A stretch of DNA of 64,000 nt, from NCBI RefSeq assembly GCF_019670125.1, contig NZ_AP023033.1, positions 876,501 to 940,500 of the forward strand, written 5' to 3'. The notes under the pieces were generated by a model, which was not told the DNA's origin, ran no database searches, and saw only the letters and a list, made by a program, of their open reading frames with translations. The position numbers and the translations under genes were made by a program. Each line of letters begins with the position of its first letter. Position 1 is the first letter of the stretch. This document shows positions 46,384 to 54,469 of the stretch, piece after piece. This DNA is from Agarivorans aestuarii. Lineage in GTDB: Bacteria; Pseudomonadota; Gammaproteobacteria; Enterobacterales; Celerinatantimonadaceae.

Positions 46384-46968
46384 TTACCAACACCAATATC
46401 GGCTAGGGGTAATAATCCGTTTAAGTGGTTGATCCCAAGCTTGAATAGGCACTTCGTTTATTTGCTGGCAGTCGTGAGCTAGGCCAATGACCAAGGGTTT
46501 ATCATCGCGAATGTTTGCCAGTAAGCGGTCGTAATAACCACCGCCCATTCCAAGGCGGTTACCTTGTGAGTCAAACGCTACTAAAGGCGCTAGGATCAAA
46601 TCTAACTGCTGGCTATCAATCACTTGTTCGGCATCAAAAACCGGTTCGCCAATGCCAAACCGGTTTGCCTGTAAAGGGCTGCTTGCTTGGTAGCGATGAA
46701 AACACATTTCGCCATTTTTAGTGGGATCCACTAAGGGTACATAAACCTGTTTACCTTGCTGCCACAGCCAATTGATTAACAGGCTTAAATCCAGTTCACC
46801 GTCAAAAGCCAAATAAAGGGCAACACGCTGCATAGCAATCAGATCGGGATCATCCTGCAAGTATTCTAGAATGGCTTGGCTAGCCTCTAGTTGCTGTAAG
46901 GGGCTTAACGCGCTGCGTTGTTGGCGAATTTGTTTACGTAATTGCTGGCGAGGGTCAAGCTGAGTCAT
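46384..46968 (-). CDS. ygfA: 5-formyltetrahydrofolate cyclo-ligase family protein
   Basis: ATP-dependent enzyme converting 5-formyl-THF to 5,10-methenyl-THF. 194 residues. Seen: RKQIRQQRSALSPLQQLEAS, VALYLAFDGELDLSLLI, and the C-terminal nucleotide site LVAFDSQGNRLGMGGGYYDR with GLAHDCQQ. In E. coli the gene follows ssrS (6S RNA). The 160 bases upstream here are too short for a canonical 6S RNA but contain a nested hairpin. Ribosome site is weak. Confidence 0.92.
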   Translation of the reverse strand: MTQLDPRQQLRKQIRQQRSALSPLQQLEASQAILEYLQDDPDLIAMQRVALYLAFDGELDLSLLINWLWQQGKQVYVPLVDPTKNGEMCFHRYQASSPLQANRFGIGEPVFDAEQVIDSQQLDLILAPLVAFDSQGNRLGMGGGYYDRLLANIRDDKPLVIGLAHDCQQINEVPIQAWDQPLKRIITPSRYWCW

Positions 46969-47003
46969 AAACAGGCTTTAACTGATAAATAAGACTTTAA
47001 GTG

Positions 47004-47066
47004 TGTATCGATATTGGCTATCAAGCAAGGCGCTTGAAGGATTTTAGCCGCAAATGAATCGATACA
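47004..47066. other. Nested three-stem inverted repeat upstream of ygfA
   Basis: Outer arms TGTATCGAT (47004-47012) / ATCGATACA (47058-47066), middle arms GGCTA (47016-47020) / TAGCC (47045-47049), inner arms TCAAGC (47021-47026) / GCTTGA (47032-47037). All arms pair perfectly and in register, with short asymmetric loops. It lies 36 bases upstream of ygfA and could be a leader structure or small RNA. I do not recognise the family. Confidence 0.55.
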
Positions 47067-47129
47067 AGCTGAGAGGAGTCGTCGAGAAGCCACCAAGCCT
47101 GGAGTTCAGGCTTGGTAAACGCTATAAGG

Positions 47130-47849
47130 CTAGCCTTGCTCTACGTTGTGGTAAACGTTTTGCACGTCGTCACAGTCATCAAGCATAGCTTGGAACTTCT
47201 CAAACATCGCCACGTCATCACCGCTAATAGTGGTGTAAGTTTGTGGAATGAAGCTAATTTCTTCCAGTTCAAACTCTAACTCTGGCAAAGCTTGAGTTAA
47301 TGAAGTTTTAACTTTGAAGTATTCAGTGTGTGGAGCCAATACGGTAATCATACCGTCTTCGCTTTCTACGTCGGTGACTTCCACGTCGTCCATTAGTAGG
47401 ATTTCTAGAATCGCGTCTTCGTCGTCACCTTTAAAGGCAAAAATAGCTTGGTGGTCGAACATATGCGCCACGCTGCCTTGGTTACCAATTTTAGATTTGG
47501 TTTTTACAAAAGCTTGGCGAACGTCGGTAAAGGTACGGCTGTTGTTATCGGTTAAGCAGTCAACAATTACCATGCAGCCGCCAGGACCGTAACCTTCGTA
47601 GCGCGCTGGAACGTAATCTTCACCAGCGCCGCCTTTGGCTTTGTCGATGGCTTTGTCGATTACATGGCTAGGTACTTGGTCTTTTTTGGCTCGATCTACA
47701 ACACTGCGTAGTTGCAGGTTAGCGTCTAAATCGGCACCGCCGTTTTTAGCGATAACGTAGATTTCTTTACTGTATTTAGAATAAACCTTGGTTTTTGCAC
47801 CAGCGGTTTTGGCCATTGAGGCCTTACGTACTTCAAAACTTCTGCCCAT
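47130..47849 (-). CDS. yeeN: YebC/PmpR family protein, YeeN type
   Basis: 239-residue member of the YebC family, DNA-binding regulators or translation-assisting (TACO1-like) factors. The N terminus [19 protein letters not shown] and blocks [48 protein letters not shown] and DDVQNVYHN match E. coli YeeN (238 aa) better than YebC, whose start is MAGHSKWAN. The region is acidic at the C terminus as usual. Monocistronic. A short repeat CCAAGCCTG/CAGGCTTGG follows its stop without a T tract. Confidence 0.88.
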   Translation of the reverse strand: MGRSFEVRKASMAKTAGAKTKVYSKYSKEIYVIAKNGGADLDANLQLRSVVDRAKKDQVPSHVIDKAIDKAKGGAGEDYVPARYEGYGPGGCMVIVDCLTDNNSRTFTDVRQAFVKTKSKIGNQGSVAHMFDHQAIFAFKGDDEDAILEILLMDDVEVTDVESEDGMITVLAPHTEYFKVKTSLTQALPELEFELEEISFIPQTYTTISGDDVAMFEKFQAMLDDCDDVQNVYHNVEQG

Positions 47850-47963
47850 AGGGATGCTCTTTTCTTCGATGCTTAAAAATTCTGGGGAAGGATTTTACCA
47901 GCTGAAATGCAGGGAACAAGGGCTGGCGCGGGTTCTCGATCAATAATGCGGTTAATTTAGTTA

Positions 47964-47999
47964 AATCGTGAGGTATTTAACTGTTAAATCCTCACGATT
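47964..47999. repeat. 36-base near-perfect inverted repeat
   Basis: AATCGTGAGG (47964-47973), a single unpaired T, ATTTAAC (47975-47981), centre T (47982), GTTAAAT (47983-47989), CCTCACGATT (47990-47999). It forms 17 base pairs with one bulge. There is no T tract, so it is not a standard terminator. It lies between the export operon and yeeN, both on the minus strand. Confidence 0.8.
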
Positions 48000-48049
48000 A
48001 CCTAGGTGCTTGATAGCCTTTTGCGACTAAATAGCTGTTTGTAGCATAT

Positions 48050-48793
48050 TTAAAGCTGCTCTAAAGACTGCTTACTTAAATAGGCAGGGTTATAGTATTT
48101 ATCGGTAAGGCTATGCGCTTGCACTGACTCGTAATCAATCACCGTGCTTTTATTGGTTTGGATGCTATCAACCAAGGTCATGGTTTTTACTACGGTTCGC
48201 CCATCTCGCTGGCCTTGCTCAAAGTAAGCTTGTTTCGCCAGTTTGCCAGACTTTAAGTAGAGGTCGGCTTTTAGTGGAAAATTGCTGCGGTGATCCACCC
48301 ACAAGTCTATTTTTTGATAACTGGCACCACTGGTTTTAGCCTGCAGTTGTAAGTGCAGAGCCGTTACCCCATCTAGCTCACTAATTTCACCCAACTCGCC
48401 TTGGTAGTCTTCACTCCAAGTAAGGGTGGAGATGTCGCCTACCGAGGCTTCTCCCAATAGCTTTTGCATGGGGGTAATGCGAATTGGCCTGCGGCTATTT
48501 GGCATAAGCAGCCAGTAGTTGTCGCCAAGCATCAGCATTTTTTGCCCCAACTCAGATTGCGCTTTAAACACCACCAATGATTCACGTTCAGGGCGAATAT
48601 ACACGTTGTAACGGTGCTTTTTCTTAAGCTGCTGTTTATCAAATTGACTCACCTCGGTAACCACTTTGGCCGATGCGCTTTGTAAGCGGTAGCTGTCGGC
48701 TTCAAGCAAGCGCAGGCTAACTTCTTCATTCGCTTGCACTAAACCAATGCTAAACAAGCTACCTAATAACCACAGTTTAAATAGACTAAACAT
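48050..48793 (-). CDS. LolA-like outer-membrane lipoprotein-sorting protein
   Basis: Exported 247-residue protein: signal MFSLFKLWLLGSLFSIGLVQ-AN. The body is a LolA/LolB-like half-barrel (DUF4292-type): YNVYIRPERESLVVFKAQSE, GQKMLMLGDNYWLLMPNSRR, LGEASVGDISTLTW and KIDLWVDHRSNFPLKADLYL. Next to a LolCE-like permease and LolD-like ATPase, it probably takes a lipidated or hydrophobic substrate from them across the periplasm. ATG overlaps the permease end by eight bases. Confidence 0.85.
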   Translation of the reverse strand: MFSLFKLWLLGSLFSIGLVQANEEVSLRLLEADSYRLQSASAKVVTEVSQFDKQQLKKKHRYNVYIRPERESLVVFKAQSELGQKMLMLGDNYWLLMPNSRRPIRITPMQKLLGEASVGDISTLTWSEDYQGELGEISELDGVTALHLQLQAKTSGASYQKIDLWVDHRSNFPLKADLYLKSGKLAKQAYFEQGQRDGRTVVKTMTLVDSIQTNKSTVIDYESVQAHSLTDKYYNPAYLSKQSLEQL

Positions 48794-50000
48794 AAATAAG
48801 TGCCTCGGTAATCGGCTTTTTTAAGCCTTTGTTAGCAGCAATGGCAGACGCCAATACGCATATACACACCACGCCTAAAGAGACGATGGCAGCCAATAAG
48901 AATGAGAAAGTAATATGTAATGGGTAGCCTACGCTGCGCCCCGGTGGAGGAGGCATTTGAATATCAGCAAATAGCAGCGTTAATGATACCGAGCCACTAA
49001 GTAGCACGCCTATTAGGCTGCCAATTAAGGCCAGAACTACAGCTTCTAATACAAAGCCAATTAGCTGTTCCGAGTTGGCGGTGCCCAAGGCTGATAGGGT
49101 GCCTATTTCTCGGGTTCGCTCAGTGACCGACATGCTCAAGGTATTAAATAACGACACAAACACCACTAGCGCCATAATAAAGCCCATCACTCCAAAGATG
49201 CGGTTGTACAAGCCTTTTACTGCTTCGTAGAAGAAGGCCTGTTCCCACCATGGCGTTACCAACAAACTTGGTTGCTGTAGTTCAACTTGTTGCTTGAGCT
49301 GGCTAACATCTTGATTAGCGAAGGCAAATACCGACATTAGGCTCACTTTATCGGTGGCGAGCAGGGCTTGGCTATCACTTAAGGAGATATACACTAGGCG
49401 TTTGTCCATCTCTGGAACACCAGTAGAAACAATGCCTTGCACGGTAAAGTCGAAGGCATTTAGCGCGCCCTCTGTGGTGGTGCTAAGCAGAGTAAGCCAA
49501 TCACCGGGTTGTACCTTCATATTGCGAGCTAACTCATCGCCTAGCAGAATTTGTGGCAAGTTTTGGTCACTTTGCTCGGTGAGTAGTTGACCAGCCTTTA
49601 GGTCTAAAAAGGGCCCTTTTTGGGTGAACTCGCTGGGCAATACGCCTTGGCCTACAAAAATTGCCGATTTGTCGCCGTTGCTAATTAGGCCGCTAAACTC
49701 GATGCGCGGTTGCACCGCTTTTATCCCATTTAATGCCATTAAGTCTTGGCGTTGTTGTTGCCAGTTAGCTAAGCCATATTGCAGGGGAGTATCTTCTTGC
49801 TGGTTAAAATACTCTGGGCTAGACAAGGTTAAATGGCCTGTGTCGCGTGCGGCGGCTTCGGCGAGAGATTGATAGGTAAACAAGCCAAACCCGCCGGAGG
49901 TGACCAAGGCCATTACGGCAATGGCGATAATAATCACCGACATAATGCTGCGGCGGCGATTTCGTTGCACATTAAGTAATGCATGTTTCAGGCGACGCAT
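48786..50000 (-). CDS. ABC transporter permease, FtsX/LolCE-MacB type
   Basis: 404-residue permease with four membrane helices (one near residues 20-42, three in the C-terminal third) around a large MacB-like periplasmic domain. Seen: ALLNVQRNRRRSIMSVIIIA at the N terminus, LFNTLSMSVTERTREIGTLS, the mechanotransmission segment of the FtsX family, then SALGTANSEQLIGFVLEA. Works with the neighbouring ATPase to extract substrate from the inner membrane outward. Overlaps the ATPase gene by 13 bases. Confidence 0.9.
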   Translation of the reverse strand: MRRLKHALLNVQRNRRRSIMSVIIIAIAVMALVTSGGFGLFTYQSLAEAAARDTGHLTLSSPEYFNQQEDTPLQYGLANWQQQRQDLMALNGIKAVQPRIEFSGLISNGDKSAIFVGQGVLPSEFTQKGPFLDLKAGQLLTEQSDQNLPQILLGDELARNMKVQPGDWLTLLSTTTEGALNAFDFTVQGIVSTGVPEMDKRLVYISLSDSQALLATDKVSLMSVFAFANQDVSQLKQQVELQQPSLLVTPWWEQAFFYEAVKGLYNRIFGVMGFIMALVVFVSLFNTLSMSVTERTREIGTLSALGTANSEQLIGFVLEAVVLALIGSLIGVLLSGSVSLTLLFADIQMPPPPGRSVGYPLHITFSFLLAAIVSLGVVCICVLASAIAANKGLKKPITEALIYV

Positions 50001-50674
50001 GCGCTAACCTCCTTGGATAATACCTGTCCGTCTAGTAGTTCTATTTGTCGATCACAATGTTCACTCATGCGGTTATCGTGAGTGGCGATCACAAAGGTGG
50101 TGTTGTGGCTTTTACCAATGTCCTTCATCAGCTCTACAACTTGGTGGGCGGTGTGGCTGTCGAGGCTAGCCGTGGGTTCGTCGGCAATTACCAAGCGAGG
50201 TTGGTGAATCAATGCTCGTGCCACAGCAATGCGTTGTTGTTGGCCCCCCGATAAACGGTCGGGTTTAGCTTGTGCAAAATCGGCCATGCCTACCGCATCT
50301 AAAATTTGCATAATGCGCTGCTTGCGTTGTTGGCTAGGCACTTTATTTAGCATCAACGGGTACTCTACGTTTTCGTAGGCGCTCATTACTGGCACCAAGT
50401 TAAAGCGTTGGAATACAAAGCCCAGCTGTTGTCGCCGTAGCTGCATGCAATGCTGTGGGTCTTTATCCAGTTTTACCCCATCAAAATACAGCTCGCCTTG
50501 GTAGTTAAGATCTAGCAAGCCACAAATATTAAGTAAGGTGCTTTTGCCTGAACCTGATGGGCCGCAAAGGGCAATCATTTCACCGGCGCGAATGTGTTCA
50601 TTAACATTGTTTAACGCCTGCTGGCTTACTTGGCCGGTTTGGTAAAACTTACTTAAGCCTTTAAATTGCAACAT
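49988..50674 (-). CDS. ABC transporter ATPase, LolD/MacB type
   Basis: 228-residue ATPase. Seen: Walker A CGPSGSGKSTLLN, Q-loop FQRFNLVPVMSAYENVEYPL, signature LSGGQQQRIAVARALI, Walker B LVIADEPTASLDS and H-loop ATHD, all typical of the LolD family. Second gene of a minus-strand operon: TPR-like protein, ATPase, permease, LolA-like protein. Confidence 0.93.
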   Translation of the reverse strand: MLQFKGLSKFYQTGQVSQQALNNVNEHIRAGEMIALCGPSGSGKSTLLNICGLLDLNYQGELYFDGVKLDKDPQHCMQLRRQQLGFVFQRFNLVPVMSAYENVEYPLMLNKVPSQQRKQRIMQILDAVGMADFAQAKPDRLSGGQQQRIAVARALIHQPRLVIADEPTASLDSHTAHQVVELMKDIGKSHNTTFVIATHDNRMSEHCDRQIELLDGQVLSKEVSACVA

Positions 50675-50683
50675 ATTCTATCC

Positions 50684-51313
50684 TTAGCTCTTGTTTTGCT
50701 TAGCCATTAGCTGCGCGGTTAGCTGGCTGTAATCATCATTTACACCGCTTTGCTTAAGTTGCTTAAACCATTGTTGAGCAAGTGCCGGTTGCTGATTGTT
50801 TAAGGCTGCCTCTACTGCAAAGCGGTATACCCACGAGGTGGCTTGGGCTGGCGATTGCAGGAAGCGCTGATCATTAATTACTTGTTTGAACAACTGCATA
50901 CCTTGGTCTTGGTAATTAAAAAAGTCTGGCACGCTGGTAAAGGTAACTGCGGCCGTTGCCTGCATATATATCGCTTGAGGAAGGTAGCGATATTGCTGCT
51001 GCCATTGCTCTTCACCAATCATATTTAAGGCTTTATCCATGCGTGCTAAGCCATCTTCGGTGTAGCGCATTTTGCTCCAAGGCATCCAAGCATCGTCACC
51101 TTTTAGAGTCTCGGTGCCGCCTAGATAGAACAAAGTCCAAGGGTCTGAAGGTTGCTGCTGATGGGCGAGTTGTAACTCTTTATACAGTGAATCTAGCTGC
51201 GAGTAGTCGCCTTGAGCTGCTTGAAAGTAAGAGGCAAGTTGTTGCTCGTTAATGCTAGCGCTTGCTGAATAAGAGCAAACAAGTAGTAGGCTGGCTAAAG
51301 TAAGCTTTTTCAT
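50684..51313 (-). CDS. Exported TPR-like protein of the export operon
   Basis: 209-residue protein with signal MKKLTLASLLLVCSYSASAS. Mostly helical, with repeats resembling tetratricopeptide units: LQLAHQQQPSDPWTLFYLGG and ALNNQQPALAQQWFKQLKQ. No family is recognised with confidence. Start at ATG 51313, behind AAGGA; the in-frame TTG at 51319 is less likely. First gene of the ABC/LolA-like operon, so a substrate-handling role is inferred. Confidence 0.75.
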   Translation of the reverse strand: MKKLTLASLLLVCSYSASASINEQQLASYFQAAQGDYSQLDSLYKELQLAHQQQPSDPWTLFYLGGTETLKGDDAWMPWSKMRYTEDGLARMDKALNMIGEEQWQQQYRYLPQAIYMQATAAVTFTSVPDFFNYQDQGMQLFKQVINDQRFLQSPAQATSWVYRFAVEAALNNQQPALAQQWFKQLKQSGVNDDYSQLTAQLMAKQNKS

Positions 51314-51701
51314 GATCAATCCTTGTCAGTGTGAGTACATGAGCAAGATTACGATTGATGTTGTTCAATAACTGTTCGATGCGATAAAAGGTAACTGGCG
51401 CAGATTAATGGAATGTTGAGCTGATGAATGAGCGAAGCGAAGAGTGAGGCTTAAAGTGTTTACTCGATGACTAGCCGCAATCACTCCTCACCTATCGTTG
51501 CTTAGCTCTTGTTGATGACCAATAAGGTTTGACCGTTTTCGTTTGAAATGTCCTTTTCTGGATGGACAAATACGGTGATTGCATACTTTTATGTTGATGT
51601 TTTAGTTACTTTTCTAGCTGGGCGGCTGATGCAGTTAATAAAAGGTGATAATCTGACTCCAGTTCAATGCGTGATAAGAGGTTACCTTTCTAAGGAGTAT
51701 T
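51314..51701. other. Intergenic region left of the cassette genes (388 bases)
   Basis: Holds the promoter of the export operon on the left and that of the first cassette-like gene on the right, with AAGGAG just before 51702. No GTTRRRY attC or attI core was found here, so the left boundary of the cassette block is not defined. A 13-base word shared with 54376-54388 is present. Confidence 0.45.
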
Positions 51702-52217
51702 ATGGGGTGGTTTGAAAAGTACCAAACATTTGTAGCGGGTTTAATTGGTTTTGCCGGAGTTATGGCGACAATTCGTGCAAATAACAATCAGCAAAGGGCG
51801 CTGTTGAGCGAAGAAAAACGGCATGAACGTCGCGCGTTAAGGCGCGCTCTAATCGAAGAACTAAGACTAATTTCAGAAGCATACATGTCAAATATGCAAG
51901 ACTTAAGTGAATCGAGTAACTATCCTATTGCTTATATTCCTTCAACTCCCCACATTCAGGCATTTAACCAATCGGTTCCTAAGTTTGGTTTGTTGACGAC
52001 TAACGAAATCAAGAAAACAATGCGAGCATATCAACTCATTCTGGAGTTGCCTGATAAGCTTAGGCTATATCAAACAATGGATGAATCCGTCCACAAAGAA
52101 AACTTCATTGCAATCGATAACGACTCAAGATTGCACGTAGGTACAGTTTACGATTCAATGTTAAGTCCAGTTCTTCAAGCGATAGAGTCTTTAGAAAGTT
52201 GCGACAAAACCTCATAA
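51702..52217 (+). CDS. Hypothetical membrane-anchored protein, cassette 1
   Basis: Unrecognised 171-residue protein. N-terminal hydrophobic stretch YQTFVAGLIGFAGVMATI (about 7-24) is followed by a strongly basic/charged coiled segment (SEEKRHERRALRRALIEEL), then a helical, mostly soluble domain. The topology suggests a single-pass inner-membrane anchor with a cytosolic domain. Ribosome site AAGGAG is near ideal. Its TAA stop lies inside the attC-like site at 52213, as in integron cassettes. No function can be assigned. Confidence 0.7.
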   Translation: MGWFEKYQTFVAGLIGFAGVMATIRANNNQQRALLSEEKRHERRALRRALIEELRLISEAYMSNMQDLSESSNYPIAYIPSTPHIQAFNQSVPKFGLLTTNEIKKTMRAYQLILELPDKLRLYQTMDESVHKENFIAIDNDSRLHVGTVYDSMLSPVLQAIESLESCDKTS

Positions 52218-52339
52218 CAAAGCATTTAAGACGGATTCCCAACGCTCGGCATTTTTGGTTTGCTTTAGTCTCAGTGTTTACTGCATCATACTTTTAGTTC
52301 AGTGGTCTGCGTTGCTTACCACTTAATGCGGCGTTAGGC
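52213..52339 (+). mobile_element. attC-like recombination site 1 (VCR-like)
   Basis: Left core ATAAC (TAAC at 52215-52218) pairs with right core GTTAGGC (52333-52339), which fits GTTRRRY. Inside, GCATTTAAG (52222-52230) pairs CTTAATGC (52322-52329) with one extra T bulging, and CAACGC (52240-52245) pairs GCGTTG (52309-52314). An unpaired spacer lies between the two arms, as expected for folded attC. The overall string resembles the Vibrio cholerae repeats. Gene 2 starts six bases after the right core. Confidence 0.78.
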
Positions 52340-52345
52340 GTACAT

Positions 52346-52924
52346 ATGAATTCATACAACCGTCAGAAGTACCTAAAATTAATGTATGAGGCAACCTTGC
52401 GCCTTGAAACGCTTCGAGATTTTTTGTCTGGAATTCACTCAGCAACATACAATGTTACAACTATTGAATCTGAAGCTTTGCAAGTTCGTAAACTACTCGA
52501 GCTGATCGCTTATGCTTCTCTAGTTTCTAATCGTGAAGCATATGAAACAGTAAAAAAGGATTTGGCTAAAGATTGGCATGCTGAACGGATTCTGAGAAAA
52601 GTGGAATCGGTGAATCCAAGCTTTTATCCTGTCCCATTAAATTCGAGCGGCACTGTTAAAGGCGGTTTTCTGACTCGGAAACAGTTTTCGAAATTATATG
52701 ACAAGTGTGGTGGTATTCTTCATGCCAAGAACCCTTTCTCTAAATCACAAAGGAACTATCTATCTTTCGAAGCCAAAATTCCGGAATATGTAGATCGTAT
52801 AGAAAACCTTTTGAAGCATCATAAAGTCACTTTGGCGTCAAAAGAAATTTTAATCGTAACCGTTCCAACTGGTTCAAATCAGAAGCTGACAGCTAAATAT
52901 TATAAAAAACGAGAAAGCGCCTAA
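52346..52924 (+). CDS. Hypothetical protein, cassette 2
   Basis: Unrecognised 192-residue soluble protein rich in Lys and Leu, mostly helical. It has KLLELIAYASLVSNREAYETV and a Cys/His segment LYDKCGGILHAKNPFS. No signal peptide or membrane helix. Starts six bases after the attC right core without a strong ribosome site, and its TAA lies in the left core GCCTAAC of the next attC-like site. Such cassette genes often have unknown or defence-related roles; none is claimed here. Confidence 0.65.
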   Translation: MNSYNRQKYLKLMYEATLRLETLRDFLSGIHSATYNVTTIESEALQVRKLLELIAYASLVSNREAYETVKKDLAKDWHAERILRKVESVNPSFYPVPLNSSGTVKGGFLTRKQFSKLYDKCGGILHAKNPFSKSQRNYLSFEAKIPEYVDRIENLLKHHKVTLASKEILIVTVPTGSNQKLTAKYYKKRESA

Positions 52925-53014
52925 CAAACGGCAGTATCGGATTGGCAAACCTGTCACTCAAATTGCTGCGCAATTACTTGCCAGCTCTGCCATCCGCTGA
53001 GCTGGGCACTAAAC
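52919..53014 (+). mobile_element. attC-like site 2 with degenerate right core
   Basis: Left core GCCTAAC (52919-52925) fits RYYYAAC exactly. Arms TGGCAA (52943-52948) / TTGCCA (52978-52983), CGGAT (52938-52942) / ATCCG (52992-52996), terminal AATTGC (52961-52966) / GCAATT (52970-52975). The right core position reads ACTAAAC (53008-53014) instead of GTTRRRY and overlaps the osmC stop codon on the opposite strand. Confidence 0.55.
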
Positions 53015-53473
53015 CACAATATTGGTTGTTACTTTTGTGGTCACCGAGTTAGCAATAAAACATTGCTGATGGGCTTGATGATGCATTTTCTCAAGCTTAG
53101 CAAGGCTCACGTCTTGCCCTGAAAAAATCACTTTAGGGTTGAGCTTTACCTCTGTCATGGCCATTTTACCTTGTTCATTTAAGGCCATTATTCCTACCGC
53201 TTTGTCTTCATAGCTATCCACTACCAAACGGTTTTTAGCCGCGATAGATAAGAAAAATAACATATGGCAGCTAGACAGTGAGGCAACAAAGGCCTCTTCT
53301 GGGTCAACGTTTGCTTCTACCGAGTAAGGCAGCGGCACCACATGCGGTGACGACGAGGCTGCAACAGTTTGGCCGCCATCAAAGTGCCAATGGTGGCCTC
53401 GGCTGTAATGGTTGTCGGTATAAGCTTCATCGGTTTGGCGTTGCCACTCTACAATGGCGAAGTATTCAGACAT
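53009..53473 (-). CDS. OsmC-family protein
   Basis: 154-residue OsmC/Ohr-like protein, thiol-dependent (hydro)peroxide reductases of the cytosol. Seen: SVEANVDPEEAFVASLSSCHMLFFL, with the peroxidatic-type Cys in SSCHM, and HQQCFIANSV with the second Cys. Both cysteines at the family spacing support peroxide reduction, although the OsmC-like subgroup is varied. ATG 53473 is chosen because AGGA is eight bases upstream; ATG 53479 would sit on that ribosome site. Its stop overlaps the attC-like site. Confidence 0.88.
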   Translation of the reverse strand: MSEYFAIVEWQRQTDEAYTDNHYSRGHHWHFDGGQTVAASSSPHVVPLPYSVEANVDPEEAFVASLSSCHMLFFLSIAAKNRLVVDSYEDKAVGIMALNEQGKMAMTEVKLNPKVIFSGQDVSLAKLEKMHHQAHQQCFIANSVTTKVTTNIVV

Positions 53474-53634
53474 AAGCATTCCTGCGGTGAGTTAGCAAAG
53501 TTAAAACAACACGGCCTTAGCATGCTGCAGTCGTTAGTGCTTGGCAATGACAAATTCAAGCTTAAGGGCATGGGCTTGAAATTTATTGCCAAGCAAGCAA
53601 CTCTAATGGTTAACAGCGTTTTTTAGGAACCATT

Positions 53635-54291
53635 ATGCTCAACATGAATTTTGACCAAGCCTTGGCGATCGATACCGAACAAATGGATTGGCTAGCTAGT
53701 CCCTCTGCTGGGGTATTGCGTAAACCGCTAGAGCGAGAAGCCAAAGAGTCTGGCCACGTGACCAGCATTGTGCAGTATCAACCAGAGTCATTTTTCCCAG
53801 AGCACCCACATCCTCAAGGTGAAGAGATATTTGTATTAGAAGGCGTGTTTTCTGATGAGCATGGCGATTACCCAGCAGGTACGTATATTCGTAATCCGCC
53901 AGGCAGCAAACATAGCCCCTTTAGCAAACAAGGCTGCGTGATATTTGTAAAGCTCAATCAGTTTGATGCTCGCGACCTTACTCAGGTAAGAGTTAACACT
54001 AAGCAAACAGCTTGGCTACCGGGGATTGGGGGCTTGGAAGTAATGCCTTTGCATGAGTTTGAACATGAACATGTTGCATTGGTTAAGTGGCCAGCCGGTG
54101 AGATTTTCCAGCCTCATCGTCATTTTGGTGGGGAAGAGATTTTAGTGCTTTCGGGAGAGTTTAAAGACGAACACGGTAGCTACCCAAAACATACTTGGCT
54201 GCGCAGCCCACACATGAGTCAGCATCATCCCTTTGTGGAGCAAGAGACTATTATCTTGGTGAAAACCGGCCATTTACCGGTAGATAACTAA
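53635..54291 (+). CDS. Double-cupin ChrR-like protein
   Basis: 218-residue protein made of two cupin domains. First: FFPEHPHPQGEEIFVLEGVF (His and Glu metal ligands) with GTYIRNPPGSKH. Second: FQPHRHFGGEEILVLSGEFKDE with HTWLRSPHMSQHHPF. Both fit the ChrR-type cupin (anti-sigma C-terminal domain) family, here without the N-terminal anti-sigma part. Binds a metal, likely zinc. Role unknown; divergent from osmC by 161 bases. Confidence 0.85.
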   Translation: MLNMNFDQALAIDTEQMDWLASPSAGVLRKPLEREAKESGHVTSIVQYQPESFFPEHPHPQGEEIFVLEGVFSDEHGDYPAGTYIRNPPGSKHSPFSKQGCVIFVKLNQFDARDLTQVRVNTKQTAWLPGIGGLEVMPLHEFEHEHVALVKWPAGEIFQPHRHFGGEEILVLSGEFKDEHGSYPKHTWLRSPHMSQHHPFVEQETIILVKTGHLPVDN

Positions 54292-54469
54292 GTATTCTCT
54301 AGTAGAGCTGCGCTACAGTGGGAAATGAAAAGAAGCAAAAAAGGCAGATGCTTAAATAGCTATATGCGCTGAGATTGAGGCTTAAAGTCTTCGAGCTAAT
54401 CGATGAAAGCAGCGTAAAAGTACGCACGCTACAAGCGGCTTTTAGCGCAAACTAGATTAGCTGTACTTG

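Noticed and set aside
47092-47115. CCAAGCCTG/CAGGCTTGG hairpin after yeeN.
   Set aside because: Perfect stem but no T tract on the minus strand, so not listed as an intrinsic terminator.
46969-47129. 6S RNA gene expected upstream of ygfA.
   Set aside because: The gap is only 161 bases and I could not trace the long arms with the central bubble; only the nested hairpin is reported.
53369-53626. Plus-strand frame of 85 codons over the osmC start.
   Set aside because: Antisense to osmC; no ribosome site or family match.
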